From NCBI GenBank assembly GCA_003161495.1, contig PMOP01000147.1:1-21735 (forward strand): DNA of 21,735 nucleotides, given 5' to 3'. Numbering within the stretch: the stretch's first letter is position 1; each line of letters starts with the position of its first letter. Under the pieces are notes generated by a model that did not search any database, was not told the DNA's origin, and worked only from the letters and a program-made list of their open reading frames with translations. Shown here one piece after another: positions 1 to 9,248 of this stretch. Made by a program: the position numbers and the translations under genes. The stretch is from Acidobacteriota bacterium. GTDB taxonomy: Bacteria > Acidobacteriota > Terriglobia > Acidiferrales > UBA7541.

Positions 1-423
1 GGCACGCGCTACTGCTCGAACAATTGCCCGTACAAAGTCCGCCGCTTCAACTTCTACCTCTATTCGGATTGGGATACGCCAAGCATGTTCGGCATGCGCA
101 ATCCCAATGTGACCGTGCGCAGCCGCGGCGTGATGGAAAAATGCTCCTACTGCGTGCAGCGCATCAACGCGGTAAAAATCGACGCGGAAAAGGAAGACCG
201 CCCGATCCGCGACGGCGAAATTGTCACCGCCTGCCAACAGTCCTGCCCATCGGAAGCGATCGTGTTCGGAAACATCAACGATCCCGAGAGCCGCGTCGCC
301 AAGCTGAAGGCCAAGAACCGGAATTACAAATTGCTGGAAGAACTGAATACGCGGCCGCGGACGACGTATCTGGCCAAGCTGCGCAACCCGAACCCGGAGA
401 TTGAAAAGACGTCAGCAGTCTAG
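1..423 (+). CDS. actB: Alternative complex III iron-sulfur subunit ActB (C-terminal part)
   Basis: The reading frame is open from base 1 and ends at TAG (421-423), so only the last 140 residues are present. They contain ferredoxin-like cysteine motifs: CSNNCP close to the window edge, then CSYC and CQQSCP, the pattern of the [4Fe-4S]/[3Fe-4S] domain in the molybdopterin-oxidoreductase-like ActB subunit. In ACIII this subunit lies on the periplasmic side and carries electrons from the quinol-oxidising membrane subunits towards the cytochromes. The identity rests on these motifs and on the following actC-actD-actE-actF order. A plain NrfC/HybA-type ferredoxin of another NrfD complex would have similar motifs, but the neighbours fit ACIII best. 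The N-terminal part lies outside the window. Confidence 0.9.
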   Translation, partial: GTRYCSNNCPYKVRRFNFYLYSDWDTPSMFGMRNPNVTVRSRGVMEKCSYCVQRINAVKIDAEKEDRPIRDGEIVTACQQSCPSEAIVFGNINDPESRVAKLKAKNRNYKLLEELNTRPRTTYLAKLRNPNPEIEKTSAV

Positions 424-436
424 AGCGGAATGACAC

Positions 437-1828
437 ATGGCAGATAGCCCAAGCGACAAACTGGCGGCGGCAGAATTCGCGAACGCGCCGATTCTAGGCC
501 CGGGACACGATTTCGCTTCCGTCACCGACAAGATCAGTTCCATTGTGCTTTCGGGTCGCACCCCGAAATGGTGGATCGTCGGTTTTCTGATTTCTTTTGC
601 GCTGGTCATGCTCCTGATGGTGTCAGTTACCTACCTCCTGGTTGCAGGCGTGGGTATCTGGGGCATTCAGATTCCCATTGGTTGGGGCTTCGCCATCATT
701 AATTTCGTCTGGTGGATCGGTATCGGCCACGCCGGCACGCTGATTTCCGCGATTTTGCTTTTGTTGCGCCAGCAATGGCGCACTTCCATCAACCGCTTTG
801 CGGAAGCGATGACGCTCTTCGCCGTTTCCTGCGCGGGAATATTTCCGCTGATCCACATGGGCCGGCCGTGGCTCGGCTACTGGCTTTTTCCTTATCCCGA
901 CACGATGAAGATGTGGCCCAATTTTCGCAGCCCGCTCGTGTGGGACGCGTTCGCGGTTTCCACTTATGCGACCGTGTCGCTGCTGTTCTGGTTCATCGGA
1001 CTCATTCCTGACCTGGCCACGCTGCGCGACCGGGCAAAAAATCGCCCCGCGAAAATGATTTACGGTTTGCTGGCGATGGGCTGGCGCGGCTCGGCCGTTC
1101 ACTGGGAGCGGCACGAAACGGCTTCGCTGCTTCTGGCCGGCCTGGCGACGCCGCTGGTTCTCTCCGTGCACACGATCGTGAGTTTTGACTTCGCCATCGC
1201 CATCGTCCCCGGATGGCACGCCACGATATTTCCGCCTTACTTCGTTGCAGGCGCGATTTATGCGGGATTTGCCATGGTGCTTACGCTTTCCATTCCCATA
1301 CGGAAACTTTTCCGGTTGGAAGATTTCATCACCATGCGCCACCTGGACAATATGGGCAAGGTGCTGCTGGCGACGGGGCTCATCGTCGGCTATGGCTACA
1401 TGATGGAAGCGTTCTCCGCGTTCTACAGCGGCAATCAGTACGAGCGCTTCATGATCCTGAACCGCATGACGGGACCTTATGCACCGATGTACTGGATACT
1501 GATCGCCTGCAACATCGTGACGCCTCAATTTTTGTGGTTCCGAAAAATCCGGTCAAAAGTGGGCGCGCTCTTTGCCATCGCCATGGTCGTGAACATGGGC
1601 ATGTGGCTCGAGCGCTTTGTCATTGTGGTGACCAGCCTGCACCGCGATTTCCTCCCTTCATCCTGGGGATTGTATTACCCGACCCGGTGGGACATTTTCA
1701 CGTTTGTCGGAACGATAGGGCTCTTCCTGTTCCTGGTGTTCCTCTTCCTCCGCTACTTGCCGCTGATTTCCATTTTCGAAATGCGAACGCTGGTGGCAAG
1801 CGAGGAAGAGAAGAGGGCGGCCGAATGA
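437..1828 (+). CDS. actC: Alternative complex III membrane subunit ActC (NrfD/PsrC family)
   Basis: 463 residues with about ten hydrophobic segments, the usual size and topology for ActC, the quinol-oxidising NrfD-like subunit. The stretch PLIHMGRPW puts a histidine at residue 140 and SPLVWD an aspartate at residue 170; equivalent His/Asp residues line the proposed quinol site in characterised ActC proteins. The N-terminal cytoplasmic segment (1-45) precedes the first helix. The ATG lies 13 bases after the actB stop. The end overlaps by ATGA (1825-1828) a 16-codon mini-ORF that leads into actD. ActF further down is a second NrfD-like paralogue, as expected of ACIII and unlike simple Nrf/Psr complexes. 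Confidence 0.93.
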   Translation: MADSPSDKLAAAEFANAPILGPGHDFASVTDKISSIVLSGRTPKWWIVGFLISFALVMLLMVSVTYLLVAGVGIWGIQIPIGWGFAIINFVWWIGIGHAGTLISAILLLLRQQWRTSINRFAEAMTLFAVSCAGIFPLIHMGRPWLGYWLFPYPDTMKMWPNFRSPLVWDAFAVSTYATVSLLFWFIGLIPDLATLRDRAKNRPAKMIYGLLAMGWRGSAVHWERHETASLLLAGLATPLVLSVHTIVSFDFAIAIVPGWHATIFPPYFVAGAIYAGFAMVLTLSIPIRKLFRLEDFITMRHLDNMGKVLLATGLIVGYGYMMEAFSAFYSGNQYERFMILNRMTGPYAPMYWILIACNIVTPQFLWFRKIRSKVGALFAIAMVVNMGMWLERFVIVVTSLHRDFLPSSWGLYYPTRWDIFTFVGTIGLFLFLVFLFLRYLPLISIFEMRTLVASEEEKRAAE

Positions 1829-1871
1829 CACGCGCCGTGAGATTTTATTTTTCCACGATGGCGAAGGTGCA

Positions 1872-2411
1872 ATGAAGCAACTGGAAACCATTTACGGATT
1901 GATGGCGGAGTTCACCACTCCCGAGCAATTGCTCGAGGCGGCTCGCCAGACGCATGACGCGGGATACCGCCGCATCGACGCGTTTGCGCCGTTCCCCATC
2001 GAAGGCCTCGCGCACGCCGTCGGCTTTCATCGCACGCGATTGCCGCTCGTGGTGTTATTGGCGGGGATGGTCGGCGCAGGCTCGGGATTTTTCTTGCAGT
2101 ATTACGCCGCCGCGGTGAGTTATCCCATCAATGTCGGCGGCAGGCCCATGAATAGTTGGCCCGCATTTATTCCTGTCACGTTTGAAATGACGATCCTCTT
2201 TGCCGCGGCCGCCGCCGTATTCGGCATGCTGGCCATGAACGGATTGCCGACGCCTTATCACCCGGTTTTCAATGTGCCGCGATTCGCGCTGGCTTCTCGC
2301 GACCGGTTCTTTCTTTGCATCAAGGCTCGCGACCCGATGTTTGACCTCGAATTGACACGGAAATTCATGCTGACGCTCAACCCGCGCGAGGTGTCCGAAA
2401 TTGAACCCTAG
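1872..2411 (+). CDS. actD: Alternative complex III subunit ActD (DUF3341)
   Basis: 179 residues: a soluble N-terminal domain of about 55 residues, then two transmembrane helices (about 56-80 and 94-120) and a conserved tail with NGLPTPYHPVFN and a segment around RDRFFLCI. This is the standard layout of ActD (DUF3341), a structural subunit that contacts ActC/ActF in ACIII. GAAGGTG precedes the ATG at 1872 at a suitable distance. The 3' end overlaps the TTG start of actE by 11 bases, suggesting coupled translation. Confidence 0.9.
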   Translation: MKQLETIYGLMAEFTTPEQLLEAARQTHDAGYRRIDAFAPFPIEGLAHAVGFHRTRLPLVVLLAGMVGAGSGFFLQYYAAAVSYPINVGGRPMNSWPAFIPVTFEMTILFAAAAAVFGMLAMNGLPTPYHPVFNVPRFALASRDRFFLCIKARDPMFDLELTRKFMLTLNPREVSEIEP

Positions 2412-3012
2412 CGCGAATTCGCGGAAACATTTCGCGGGCGGGTGGATGCTCGTCTCCCTGGCGCTTCTATTTGTGTGCGCCGGATGCCGCCTCGATATGC
2501 ACGTGCAGCCGCGCTACAACCCGTACGATCCCACCGATTTTTTTGGCGACGGCCAGTCCGCGCGATTGCCCGTTCCTGGGACAGTGCCTCGCGGAGAATT
2601 GAAGCTGGGCGCGCAGGAATTGCTGTACACCGGGAAAGTAGGAGGCCAGCCCTCGGAAGCGTTTCCGTATCCCGTGACAAAGGAAATGGTGGAACGCGGC
2701 CGCGAACGCTACAACGTGTTCTGCTCGCCCTGCCACGGATTTTCCGGCGAGGGTGACGGCATGATCGTGCAGCGCGGATTCCGCCATCCGCCCTCGCTTC
2801 ATGACGACCGCCTGCGCACGTCGCCCGCGGGACATTACTTTGACGTGATCACGAACGGGTTTGGCGTGATGTATCCGTACGGCTACCGCGTGCCGCCGCG
2901 CGACCGCTGGGCCATCATCGCCTACATTCGCGCGCTCCAACTCAGCCGGCAAGTCCCGATTGACGACGTGCCGGAAGCGGAACGCACCAAATTGACGAGC
3001 CAACCGAAATGA
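2401..3012 (+). CDS. actE: Alternative complex III cytochrome c subunit ActE
   Basis: 203 residues from a TTG start. TTG is preferred because GAGGTG (2388-2393) sits 7 bases upstream and because the longer start supplies the RKH positive n-region of a signal peptide; an in-frame ATG at 2446 would leave a signal with no charge. The hydrophobic segment ends in VCAGC, an imperfect lipobox with Cys29, so the protein is probably a lipoprotein. One class I heme c site is seen: CSPCH at 108-112, with Met157 in GVMYPYG as the likely distal ligand, followed by the cytochrome-type C-terminal helix (WAIIAYIRALQLS). It hands electrons from ACIII towards the downstream caa3 oxidase. Confidence 0.9.
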   Translation: MNPSANSRKHFAGGWMLVSLALLFVCAGCRLDMHVQPRYNPYDPTDFFGDGQSARLPVPGTVPRGELKLGAQELLYTGKVGGQPSEAFPYPVTKEMVERGRERYNVFCSPCHGFSGEGDGMIVQRGFRHPPSLHDDRLRTSPAGHYFDVITNGFGVMYPYGYRVPPRDRWAIIAYIRALQLSRQVPIDDVPEAERTKLTSQPK

Positions 3013-4190
3013 GCGAAACCATGGAAACACCGTTGAACCTCGAAGCGCTGCCGATGCGGCTGGCTCTCGCGGGTGCCGTGCTCATGGCGATATGCGTCGC
3101 CGCCGGCGTTGCGGACAGCGCGGAATTTTTTCATTCCTATCTGATTGCTTTTCTGTTTTGGCTTGGAATCACGCTCGGATCCCTCGCCCTTTTGATGGTA
3201 CAGCATCTGACGGGAGGGAGATGGGCGCTCGTCATTCGCCGAATTCTGGAAGCGGGCACTCGCACGCTTCCACTCATGGCCATTGCCGCGCTGCCGCTTC
3301 TCGCGGGGATGAAGACGCTGTACAGTTGGTCGCGCCCCGGCCAGACCGATCCGGTCATTTTGGCCAAGCAATCCTATCTCAATCCCGAATTTTTCATTGT
3401 GCGCATGGTTTTCTATTTCGCTATCTGGTTCACGCTCGCCTATTTCTTGAACAAATGGTCGCGCCAGGAGGACTCGGGCGAGGCGGGGCTCGCGCTTTGG
3501 ATGCGCCTCGAAGGATTGAGCGGAATCGGATTGGTGATTTACGGATTTACCGTTACGTTCGCGAGCATTGACTGGGTCATGTCGCTCGAACCCCAGTGGT
3601 ACTCCACGATTTACGGCCTGCTGTTCATGGTTGGGCAAGCGCTCACCGCCATGGCATTTTCCATCACCATGCTGGTCTGGCTTTCCAACCGCAAACCACT
3701 TTCCCAGGTCGTGCGGCCCGCGCAATTTCAGGACCTGGGCAGCTTTTTGCTCACGTTCGTGATGCTCTGGGCCTATCTGGAATTCTCGCAATTCCTGATC
3801 ATCTGGGGCGGAAACCTATCCGATGAAATTCCCTGGTACATCCGCAGAATGGAAGGCGTTTGGGGACACGTGGGACTGCTGCTCGTCATCCTGAGTTTCT
3901 TCTTTCCGTTTTTTCTGCTGCTGTTCCGGCATGTGAAGCAAAGAACGCGTTCGCTCCTGATCGTCGCTTTGCTGGTCCTGATGATGCGCCTCGTGGACAT
4001 GTACTGGATGGTATTACCGGCGTTCGGCGGCGGAAATGTGCGGCTCACTTGGATGGACGTGGCGCTGCCGTTCGGCATGGGCGGGATCTGGTTCGCCTAT
4101 TTCCTCTGGCAGTTGCAGCGCATGCCGCTTTTGCCGGTCCACGATCCGCGCATGGAAGAAATTACCGCGCAGGCGGTTGAACATGGCTAA
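3009..4190 (+). CDS. actF: Alternative complex III membrane subunit ActF (NrfD-like)
   Basis: 393 residues with about ten predicted helices, shorter than ActC and lacking its N-terminal extension, as is normal for ActF. The start overlaps the actE stop as ATGA (3009-3012). Recognisable family stretches are SYLNPEFFIVR (about residue 120) and TFASIDWVMSLEP in the middle. ActF is thought to pair with ActC as a pseudo-symmetric membrane partner; whether it moves protons is debated. The last 8 bases overlap the next gene. Confidence 0.92.
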   Translation: MSETMETPLNLEALPMRLALAGAVLMAICVAAGVADSAEFFHSYLIAFLFWLGITLGSLALLMVQHLTGGRWALVIRRILEAGTRTLPLMAIAALPLLAGMKTLYSWSRPGQTDPVILAKQSYLNPEFFIVRMVFYFAIWFTLAYFLNKWSRQEDSGEAGLALWMRLEGLSGIGLVIYGFTVTFASIDWVMSLEPQWYSTIYGLLFMVGQALTAMAFSITMLVWLSNRKPLSQVVRPAQFQDLGSFLLTFVMLWAYLEFSQFLIIWGGNLSDEIPWYIRRMEGVWGHVGLLLVILSFFFPFFLLLFRHVKQRTRSLLIVALLVLMMRLVDMYWMVLPAFGGGNVRLTWMDVALPFGMGGIWFAYFLWQLQRMPLLPVHDPRMEEITAQAVEHG

Positions 4191-4644
4191 ACCACACAAC
4201 GTCCCCGCACCCGCATCCGGCTATGAAACGCGCGACGCAAATGCGGGCGGCATATTTAAATTTCTCGTGGCCCTGGGCATCGTCCTCGTGGCTACAGCTT
4301 TGGTCTGCTGGGGAATGTTCCGCTTTTTTTCAGCACACGCCATGAATCAGGCTGCGTCCGATTCTCCTTTTGCGGATACGCGGCAATTGCCGCTCGGCCC
4401 GCAGCTGCAAGTGAATCCTCGCGAGGACTGGCTGAAATTCCGTGAAGAGCAGGAGCAGTCTCTCGAAACCTACGCGTGGGAAAATCGCACCGCCGGAACC
4501 GTGCGCGTGCCGATTGAGGAAGCTATGGAGTTGCTCGTGAAAAAGGGACTGCCGGTGCAGGGCGCGCCTTCAGAGCAGCAACCTGCGCCGCCGCCCGCTG
4601 CCGATGCAAAGAAGCAGGCGCCGGAAGGGGGCAAGAAGCCATGA
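4183..4644 (+). CDS. Small single-pass membrane protein of the ACIII/SCO junction
   Basis: 153 residues. The ATG at 4183 overlaps the end of actF; the frame is open further upstream, but that part is a shadow of actF. A short cytoplasmic N-terminus with PAPASGYETRDAN leads into one helix (about 26-45), then a periplasmic segment with PLGPQLQV, a DWLKFREEQEQ helix, YAWENRTAGTVRVPI and EAMELLVKKGLP, and a Pro/Ala/Lys-rich tail. Proteins with these conserved stretches are usually found beside actF and SCO genes; no biochemical role is assigned. I infer a small accessory or assembly subunit of ACIII or the oxidase. It shares ATGA with the following SCO gene (4641-4644). Confidence 0.75.
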   Translation: MAKPHNVPAPASGYETRDANAGGIFKFLVALGIVLVATALVCWGMFRFFSAHAMNQAASDSPFADTRQLPLGPQLQVNPREDWLKFREEQEQSLETYAWENRTAGTVRVPIEEAMELLVKKGLPVQGAPSEQQPAPPPAADAKKQAPEGGKKP

Positions 4645-5483
4645 GATGCAGATTTTATGCCGCCGCAATGTTCTTAAGCCTGATCGCTTTCGGTGGCGTT
4701 TCCGCAAACGCGCAGCAGACAAATATGCCGGCGATCTTGAATAGAGTCGGCATCACGCAAAATCTGAACGCGCGGATTCCGCCGGACCTCATGTTCCGAG
4801 ACGAGTCGGGAAAATCCGTTCGGATCGGCGACTTTTTCAGGCAAAAGCCCGTCGTGCTTTCGCTCGTCTACTTCGATTGTCCCGCGCTGTGCACGGAAGT
4901 TCTGAACGGGGAATTGCGCACGATGAAAGCGATCTCGCTCGATCTCGGCAAGGACTTCGAAGCGGTGACAGTCAGCTTCGAGCCAAAAGATACCCCGGCC
5001 CTTGCCAAAGCGAAGCGCGACGTTTACCTCGGACAATATGACCGCCCCGGCGCTACGGATCACTGGCACTTCCTGACAGGCGACCAGCAATCGATCGACG
5101 CCCTCACCGATGCGGTCGGCTTTCGCTACACCTACGATTCGTCGATCCGCCAGTATGCGCATGCCGCCGCAATTCTCGTGCTTACGCCGGACGGACGCAT
5201 CGATCGCTATTTTTACGGAGTAGTTTATCCGGCGCGGGACGTGCGCCTCGGACTCGTCGAAGCCTCCGAAGGCAAGATCGGAACTGTGACCGATCACGCG
5301 CTGCTTTATTGCTACCAGTACGATCCCATGACCGGCAAATACGGCGTGGTGGTGATGAATGTGCTGCGCGCGGCCGGCGGCTTAACCGTGCTGATCCTTG
5401 GAATTTTCATGACCCTGATGTTTCTTCGTGAACGCAAACGCCCGGCCGGCATTTCTCCGGCGGCCGGCGCCAAGTCGCGCTAA
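4641..5483 (+). CDS. SCO1/SenC-type copper chaperone for cytochrome oxidase
   Basis: 280 residues with a signal peptide (cleavage near ANAQQ, residue 25), a thioredoxin-like SCO domain and a C-terminal transmembrane helix (about 246-264) before RERKRP. The copper-binding residues are present: Cys80 and Cys84 in DCPALC and His174 in QYAHAA. SCO proteins deliver copper to, or reduce, the CuA centre of oxidase subunit II, which fits the coxB gene immediately downstream. A C-terminal rather than N-terminal membrane anchor is common in this branch. The start overlaps the previous gene by ATGA. Confidence 0.9.
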   Translation: MRCRFYAAAMFLSLIAFGGVSANAQQTNMPAILNRVGITQNLNARIPPDLMFRDESGKSVRIGDFFRQKPVVLSLVYFDCPALCTEVLNGELRTMKAISLDLGKDFEAVTVSFEPKDTPALAKAKRDVYLGQYDRPGATDHWHFLTGDQQSIDALTDAVGFRYTYDSSIRQYAHAAAILVLTPDGRIDRYFYGVVYPARDVRLGLVEASEGKIGTVTDHALLYCYQYDPMTGKYGVVVMNVLRAAGGLTVLILGIFMTLMFLRERKRPAGISPAAGAKSR

Positions 5484-5511
5484 AGATGAGTGAAGTGAGG
5501 ATACGAGCTTG

Positions 5512-6471
5512 ATGCAAAGCTTTCCATTTCAGCCGGAACAGGCTTCCTCGATCGCGAAGTCGGTGGACCAGCTGTATTTGTTTCTGACAGCCGTCACGCT
5601 GTTTTTTACGGCCCTGATTTTCTCCATCATTTTTTATTTCATGGTCAAGTACCGGAGGCGCTCGCCGAACGAGCGCCCCAAGGCAATCGAAGGATCGTTC
5701 CCTCTTGAGGTTCTTTGGACAGCAATCCCCACGCTGATCGTCGCGCTGATTTTTGTTTGGAGCTCTGTATTGTATTTCCGGAACGCGGAGCCGCCCAAGG
5801 GCGCGATGGAAATTTTCGTCACGGGGAAGCAGTGGATGTGGAAGGTCGAGCACCCGGAAGGGCAGCGAGAAATTAACGAGCTGCACGTGCCGCTCGGCCG
5901 GCCGGTCAAGTTGACCATGACTTCGGAGGACGTGATCCACGATTTTTTTGTTCCGGCGTTCCGTGTGAAGAAGGACGTTCTGCCCGGACGCTATACGACG
6001 CTCTGGTTTGAGGCCACCAAGGTTGGCACGTTCCATTTGTTTTGCGCGCAGTATTGCGGCGCTTTTCACGCGGGCATGATCGGCTCGATCATCGTCCAGG
6101 AACCCGACGAATATGAGCGCTGGCTCGCGGGAGGCGCGCCGGGCGAGTCGGTAGAGCAGGCGGGAGAAAAAGTATTCCAGGCGAGCGGCTGTCCCACCTG
6201 CCATGTGGCCGACGGCACAGGCCTCGGGCCGTCCCTGCTGGGTGTGTATGGAAATCCCGTCAAGCTGACCACGGGAGAAACCGTCGCCGCGGATGATGCG
6301 TACATGCGCGAATCGATCCTATTGCCCAAGGCTAAAATCGTTCTGGGCTACAGCCCGATCATGCCGTCGTTTCAGGGGCAGATGACGGACGAGCAGCTCA
6401 ACAATGTGATCGCCTATCTTCGCGCGCTGGGCAAGGCGCAACCGAAGCCAAAGGAAGAGGGGAAGCAATGA
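5512..6471 (+). CDS. coxB: caa3-type cytochrome c oxidase subunit II with fused cytochrome c
   Basis: 319 residues from ATG 5512. A TTG directly before it (5509) would sit 8 bases from GAGG (5497-5500), so either start is possible. Two N-terminal helices (about 20-45 and 67-89) are followed by a cupredoxin domain with the CuA ligands His143, Cys178, Cys182, His186 and Met189 (the segment includes FCAQYCG and FHAGM). A fused class I cytochrome c domain follows with CPTCH (Cys227, Cys230, His231) and Met284 in SPIMPSF. The Glu usual inside the CuA loop is Gln here, as also seen in ba3-type oxidases. The fused heme makes this a caa3 enzyme that can accept electrons directly from a cytochrome such as ActE. 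It shares ATGA with coxA. Confidence 0.95.
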   Translation: MQSFPFQPEQASSIAKSVDQLYLFLTAVTLFFTALIFSIIFYFMVKYRRRSPNERPKAIEGSFPLEVLWTAIPTLIVALIFVWSSVLYFRNAEPPKGAMEIFVTGKQWMWKVEHPEGQREINELHVPLGRPVKLTMTSEDVIHDFFVPAFRVKKDVLPGRYTTLWFEATKVGTFHLFCAQYCGAFHAGMIGSIIVQEPDEYERWLAGGAPGESVEQAGEKVFQASGCPTCHVADGTGLGPSLLGVYGNPVKLTTGETVAADDAYMRESILLPKAKIVLGYSPIMPSFQGQMTDEQLNNVIAYLRALGKAQPKPKEEGKQ

Positions 6472-8096
6472 GTACGGCCACGCTGGAACCACGCGTGCAC
6501 GCTCCGAGAAATTATCTGAACGCGGACTACGGCTGGAAGTCCTGGCTGTTTACGCTGGACCACAAGCGCATCGCGCTGCTGTACATGGTGTCGGTCTCGT
6601 TCTTCTTCATCATCGGCGGATCGTTCGCCGTGCTGATGCGCATTCACCTCGTCGAGCCGCAGGGCGCGCTCGTGCAGCCGGAGACCTACAACAAGCTGTT
6701 CACGCTGCACGGCATCGTGATGATTTTCTTTTTCCTGATTCCGTCGATCCCCGCGGTCCTGGGAAATTTTCTGGTTCCCCTGATGGTAGGCGCGCGCGAC
6801 CTGGCCTTTCCGAAACTTAATTTGCTCAGCTGGTATATCTACATCGTGGGCGGCATGTTCACCTTGTATTCGGCGATTGCCGGCGGCGTCGATACCGGCT
6901 GGACATTCTACACGCCGTACAGCAGCACGTACTCGAATACGCAGGTCACCGCTGTCGCGATTGGCGTTTTCATTACCGGATTTTCCTCGATCCTCACAGG
7001 CCTTAATTTCATCGTTACGATTCACAAGATGCGCGCTCCCGGGCTCACCTGGTTCCGCATGCCGCTGTTCCTGTGGGCCATGTATGCGACCAGCATCATC
7101 ATGGTGCTCGGTACGCCGGTGTTGGCGATCACCCTCTTTCTTCTCGCGCTCGAGCATCTGTTTCACGTGGGCATTTTCAGCCCGGCGCTCGGCGGAGATC
7201 CTTTGCTGTTCCAGCATCTCTTCTGGTTTTATTCGCACCCGGCCGTGTACATCATGATTTTGCCGGCGATGGGAGTCGTCAGCGAAATCATCGCCTGCTT
7301 TGCGAGGAAGCGAATTTTCGGATACAAAATCATCGCGTTTTCCAGCGTGGCCATCGCCGTTCTCGGATTCCTTGTCTGGGGACACCACATGTTTGTCACC
7401 GGGCAATCGGTTTACGCGGGCCTGATCTTCTCCATGCTGAGTTTCCTGGTCGCCATTCCGTCGGCTATCAAGGTGTTCAATTGGACTTCCACTTTATACA
7501 AGGGATCGATTTCCTACGAAGCGCCGATGTTGTATGCGCTGGGATTCATCGGCTTGTTCACCATGGGAGGATTGACGGGTCTGTTCCTGGCTTCGCTCGC
7601 GACTGACGTGCACCTCAACGGAACTTATTTCATCGTGGCCCACTTTCACTACATCATGGTCGGTGGAGCGGTGATGGGCTATCTCGGCGGGATTCATTTC
7701 TGGTGGCCGAAAATTTCCGGCAGAAAATATCCCGATATGTGGGCGCGCATAGGCGCGGTAATTATTTTTATCGGCTTCAATCTCACATTTTTCCCGCAAT
7801 TTATTCTTGGTTATCTGGGCATGCCGCGGCGGTACGCGTTTTATCCCGCGGAATTCCAGGTGTTGAACGTGATGTCTTCCGCGGGCGCCACGGTTTTGGG
7901 AGTCGGCTATATGATTCCTTTGATTTACCTGATCTGGTCGATGCGCTACGGCCCGATCTCGGAGCCAAATCCGTGGGGCGCCACGGGCCTGGAATGGAAA
8001 ACAGCGTCTCCGCCGCCCACGGAAAACTTTGCCCAGATTCCCGTGGTAACCGAAGAAGCCTACGCGTATGCGCCCGAGGAGGCTGCCGGTGACTGA
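6468..8096 (+). CDS. coxA: caa3-type cytochrome c oxidase subunit I (A2-type heme-copper oxidase)
   Basis: 542 residues, about 12 helices. Heme a ligands: His81 (LFTLHG) and His394. Heme a3 ligand: His392 in VAHFHY. CuB ligands: His257, His306 and His307 (WGHHMF), with Tyr261 as the expected cross-linked tyrosine. Helix VI reads [11 protein letters not shown]: the glutamate of A1 oxidases is replaced and Tyr255-Ser256 is present, the signature of A2-type enzymes such as Rhodothermus caa3. The K-channel lysine region ([16 protein letters not shown]) is intact. It reduces O2 to water and pumps protons. The start overlaps coxB by ATGA and the end overlaps coxC by 8 bases. Confidence 0.97.
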   Translation: MSTATLEPRVHAPRNYLNADYGWKSWLFTLDHKRIALLYMVSVSFFFIIGGSFAVLMRIHLVEPQGALVQPETYNKLFTLHGIVMIFFFLIPSIPAVLGNFLVPLMVGARDLAFPKLNLLSWYIYIVGGMFTLYSAIAGGVDTGWTFYTPYSSTYSNTQVTAVAIGVFITGFSSILTGLNFIVTIHKMRAPGLTWFRMPLFLWAMYATSIIMVLGTPVLAITLFLLALEHLFHVGIFSPALGGDPLLFQHLFWFYSHPAVYIMILPAMGVVSEIIACFARKRIFGYKIIAFSSVAIAVLGFLVWGHHMFVTGQSVYAGLIFSMLSFLVAIPSAIKVFNWTSTLYKGSISYEAPMLYALGFIGLFTMGGLTGLFLASLATDVHLNGTYFIVAHFHYIMVGGAVMGYLGGIHFWWPKISGRKYPDMWARIGAVIIFIGFNLTFFPQFILGYLGMPRRYAFYPAEFQVLNVMSSAGATVLGVGYMIPLIYLIWSMRYGPISEPNPWGATGLEWKTASPPPTENFAQIPVVTEEAYAYAPEEAAGD

Positions 8097-8775
8097 CGCC
8101 GAAGCGCACGCCCAACACGCCGGACTGGCGCACCAGTTTGAAGATCTCGATCAGCAGCAGGACGCCGACGCTCTCGGAATCTGGCTGTTCCTGGTCACCG
8201 AAATCATGTTCTTCGGTGGCCTTTTCGCGTCCTACGCAATTTACCGCTGGCTTTACTTTCCGGCCTTTCAGGGCGGCAGCCACATTTTGGACATCCGCTT
8301 GGGCGCCGCGAATACCATTATCCTGCTCGGCAGCAGTCTGACCATGGTGCTCTCCGTGCGCTCCGCGCAGGTTGGCAATCGCCGCGCCCTCATTCTGTTT
8401 CTTGTCGCCACGATGATTCTTGGCGGAATTTTCCTTGGCGTCAAAGCCTACGAGTACAATCAAAAATTCGTGGAGCACGTAGTTCCCAGCCTGGATTGGG
8501 CGCCGGAAGGGCAAACTCTCGCTCGTCTCGCTCCTGGCGGCCTCGAGCACGCCCAGATGTATTTCGTTTTCTATTTCGCGATGACCGGACTGCACGCGAT
8601 TCACATGATTATTGGCATGGGCCTGCTGCTCTGGCTGGTTTTCCGGGCCAGAAAAAACGATTTCACGCCGCACTACTTCGCGCCGGTCGAAGTCGTCGGC
8701 TTGTACTGGCACTTCGTCGATATTGTCTGGATTTTTTTGTTTCCGTTGCTCTACTTGATAGGCGGGCGCTACTAA
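8089..8775 (+). CDS. coxC: Cytochrome c oxidase subunit III
   Basis: 228 residues from a GTG start chosen because GAGGAGG (8076-8082) sits 6 bases upstream; the in-frame ATG at 8068 lies before that site. A hydrophilic N-terminus (about 30 residues, with several His) leads into five hydrophobic helices, matching the short bacterial subunit III form. Diagnostic stretches are [28 protein letters not shown] and the C-terminal [19 protein letters not shown]. Subunit III stabilises proton uptake by subunit I. The stop and the coxD start share one base (TAATG). Confidence 0.95.
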   Translation: MTDAEAHAQHAGLAHQFEDLDQQQDADALGIWLFLVTEIMFFGGLFASYAIYRWLYFPAFQGGSHILDIRLGAANTIILLGSSLTMVLSVRSAQVGNRRALILFLVATMILGGIFLGVKAYEYNQKFVEHVVPSLDWAPEGQTLARLAPGGLEHAQMYFVFYFAMTGLHAIHMIIGMGLLLWLVFRARKNDFTPHYFAPVEVVGLYWHFVDIVWIFLFPLLYLIGGRY

Positions 8776-9104
8776 TGTCTCAACCCATTGTGCCGCAAAA
8801 AACGTACGTCATGGTTTTTCTAGGGCTGATCGGCCTCACCATTTTGACCACGGGAGTGGCGTTCATCGATCTCGGACCGTTTAATACGGTGGCCGCGCTC
8901 GCCATCGCGTTTTCAAAAATGCTCCTGGTCGTTTTATTCTTTATGGGAGTGAGGCACAGCAGCGGCCTCGTGCGAATCATCCTGGTCGCCGGTTTTTTCT
9001 GGCTCGCCTTACTGATCGCCTTCACGATGAGCGACTACCGCACCCGTTCCTGGACTCCTGCCCCCGATTCCTGGTCCTCGAGTGCGCCGCCAACCCATCC
9101 CTAA
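8775..9104 (+). CDS. coxD: Cytochrome c oxidase subunit IV (prokaryotic COX4 type)
   Basis: 109 residues, three hydrophobic helices (about 10-30, 37-58 and 65-84) and a short polar Pro/Ser-rich tail ending in APPTHP. Size, position behind coxC and the stretch AIAFSKMLLVVLFFMGVRHSS match the small bacterial subunit IV family. The role is structural or assembly-related. The start ATG at 8775 overlaps the coxC stop by one base; the open frame running upstream into coxC is only a shadow. This is the last gene of the respiratory operon. Confidence 0.88.
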   Translation: MSQPIVPQKTYVMVFLGLIGLTILTTGVAFIDLGPFNTVAALAIAFSKMLLVVLFFMGVRHSSGLVRIILVAGFFWLALLIAFTMSDYRTRSWTPAPDSWSSSAPPTHP

Positions 9105-9119
9105 CTCGTCCCTTCTTTC

Positions 9120-9199
9120 TCTGTGCCCTCTGTGTTAAATGTTTTTTCCGTCTCGTCCCTTTTCCTTAAAATCCTTCAACACAGAGAACACGGAGGCAC
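9120..9199. repeat. Degenerate inverted repeat behind the cox operon
   Basis: CTCTGTGTT (9128-9136) and its exact complement AACACAGAG (9178-9186) flank a T-rich loop of 41 bases. The outer GTGCC (9123-9127) and GGCAC (9195-9199) also pair after an 8-base offset. The arms read like the dispersed intergenic motif built from CTGTGTTCTCTGTGCC-like units seen in many soil bacteria. It could form a hairpin after the cox operon, but there is no clean U-run, so a terminator role is uncertain. Confidence 0.5.
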
Positions 9200-9248
9200 A
9201 AAAAAACCTGCGAAGGGGAAAATTTAAATGGACTTGGAATTTGCCGCG

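Noticed and set aside
623..1528. 301-codon open frame antisense to actC
   Set aside because: It lies wholly opposite a well-supported gene, is rich in Arg/His/Gln and has no recognisable domain; typical antisense shadow in GC-rich DNA.
6414..7406. 330-codon open frame antisense to coxB/coxA
   Set aside because: Low-complexity charged product opposite highly conserved oxidase genes; shadow frame.
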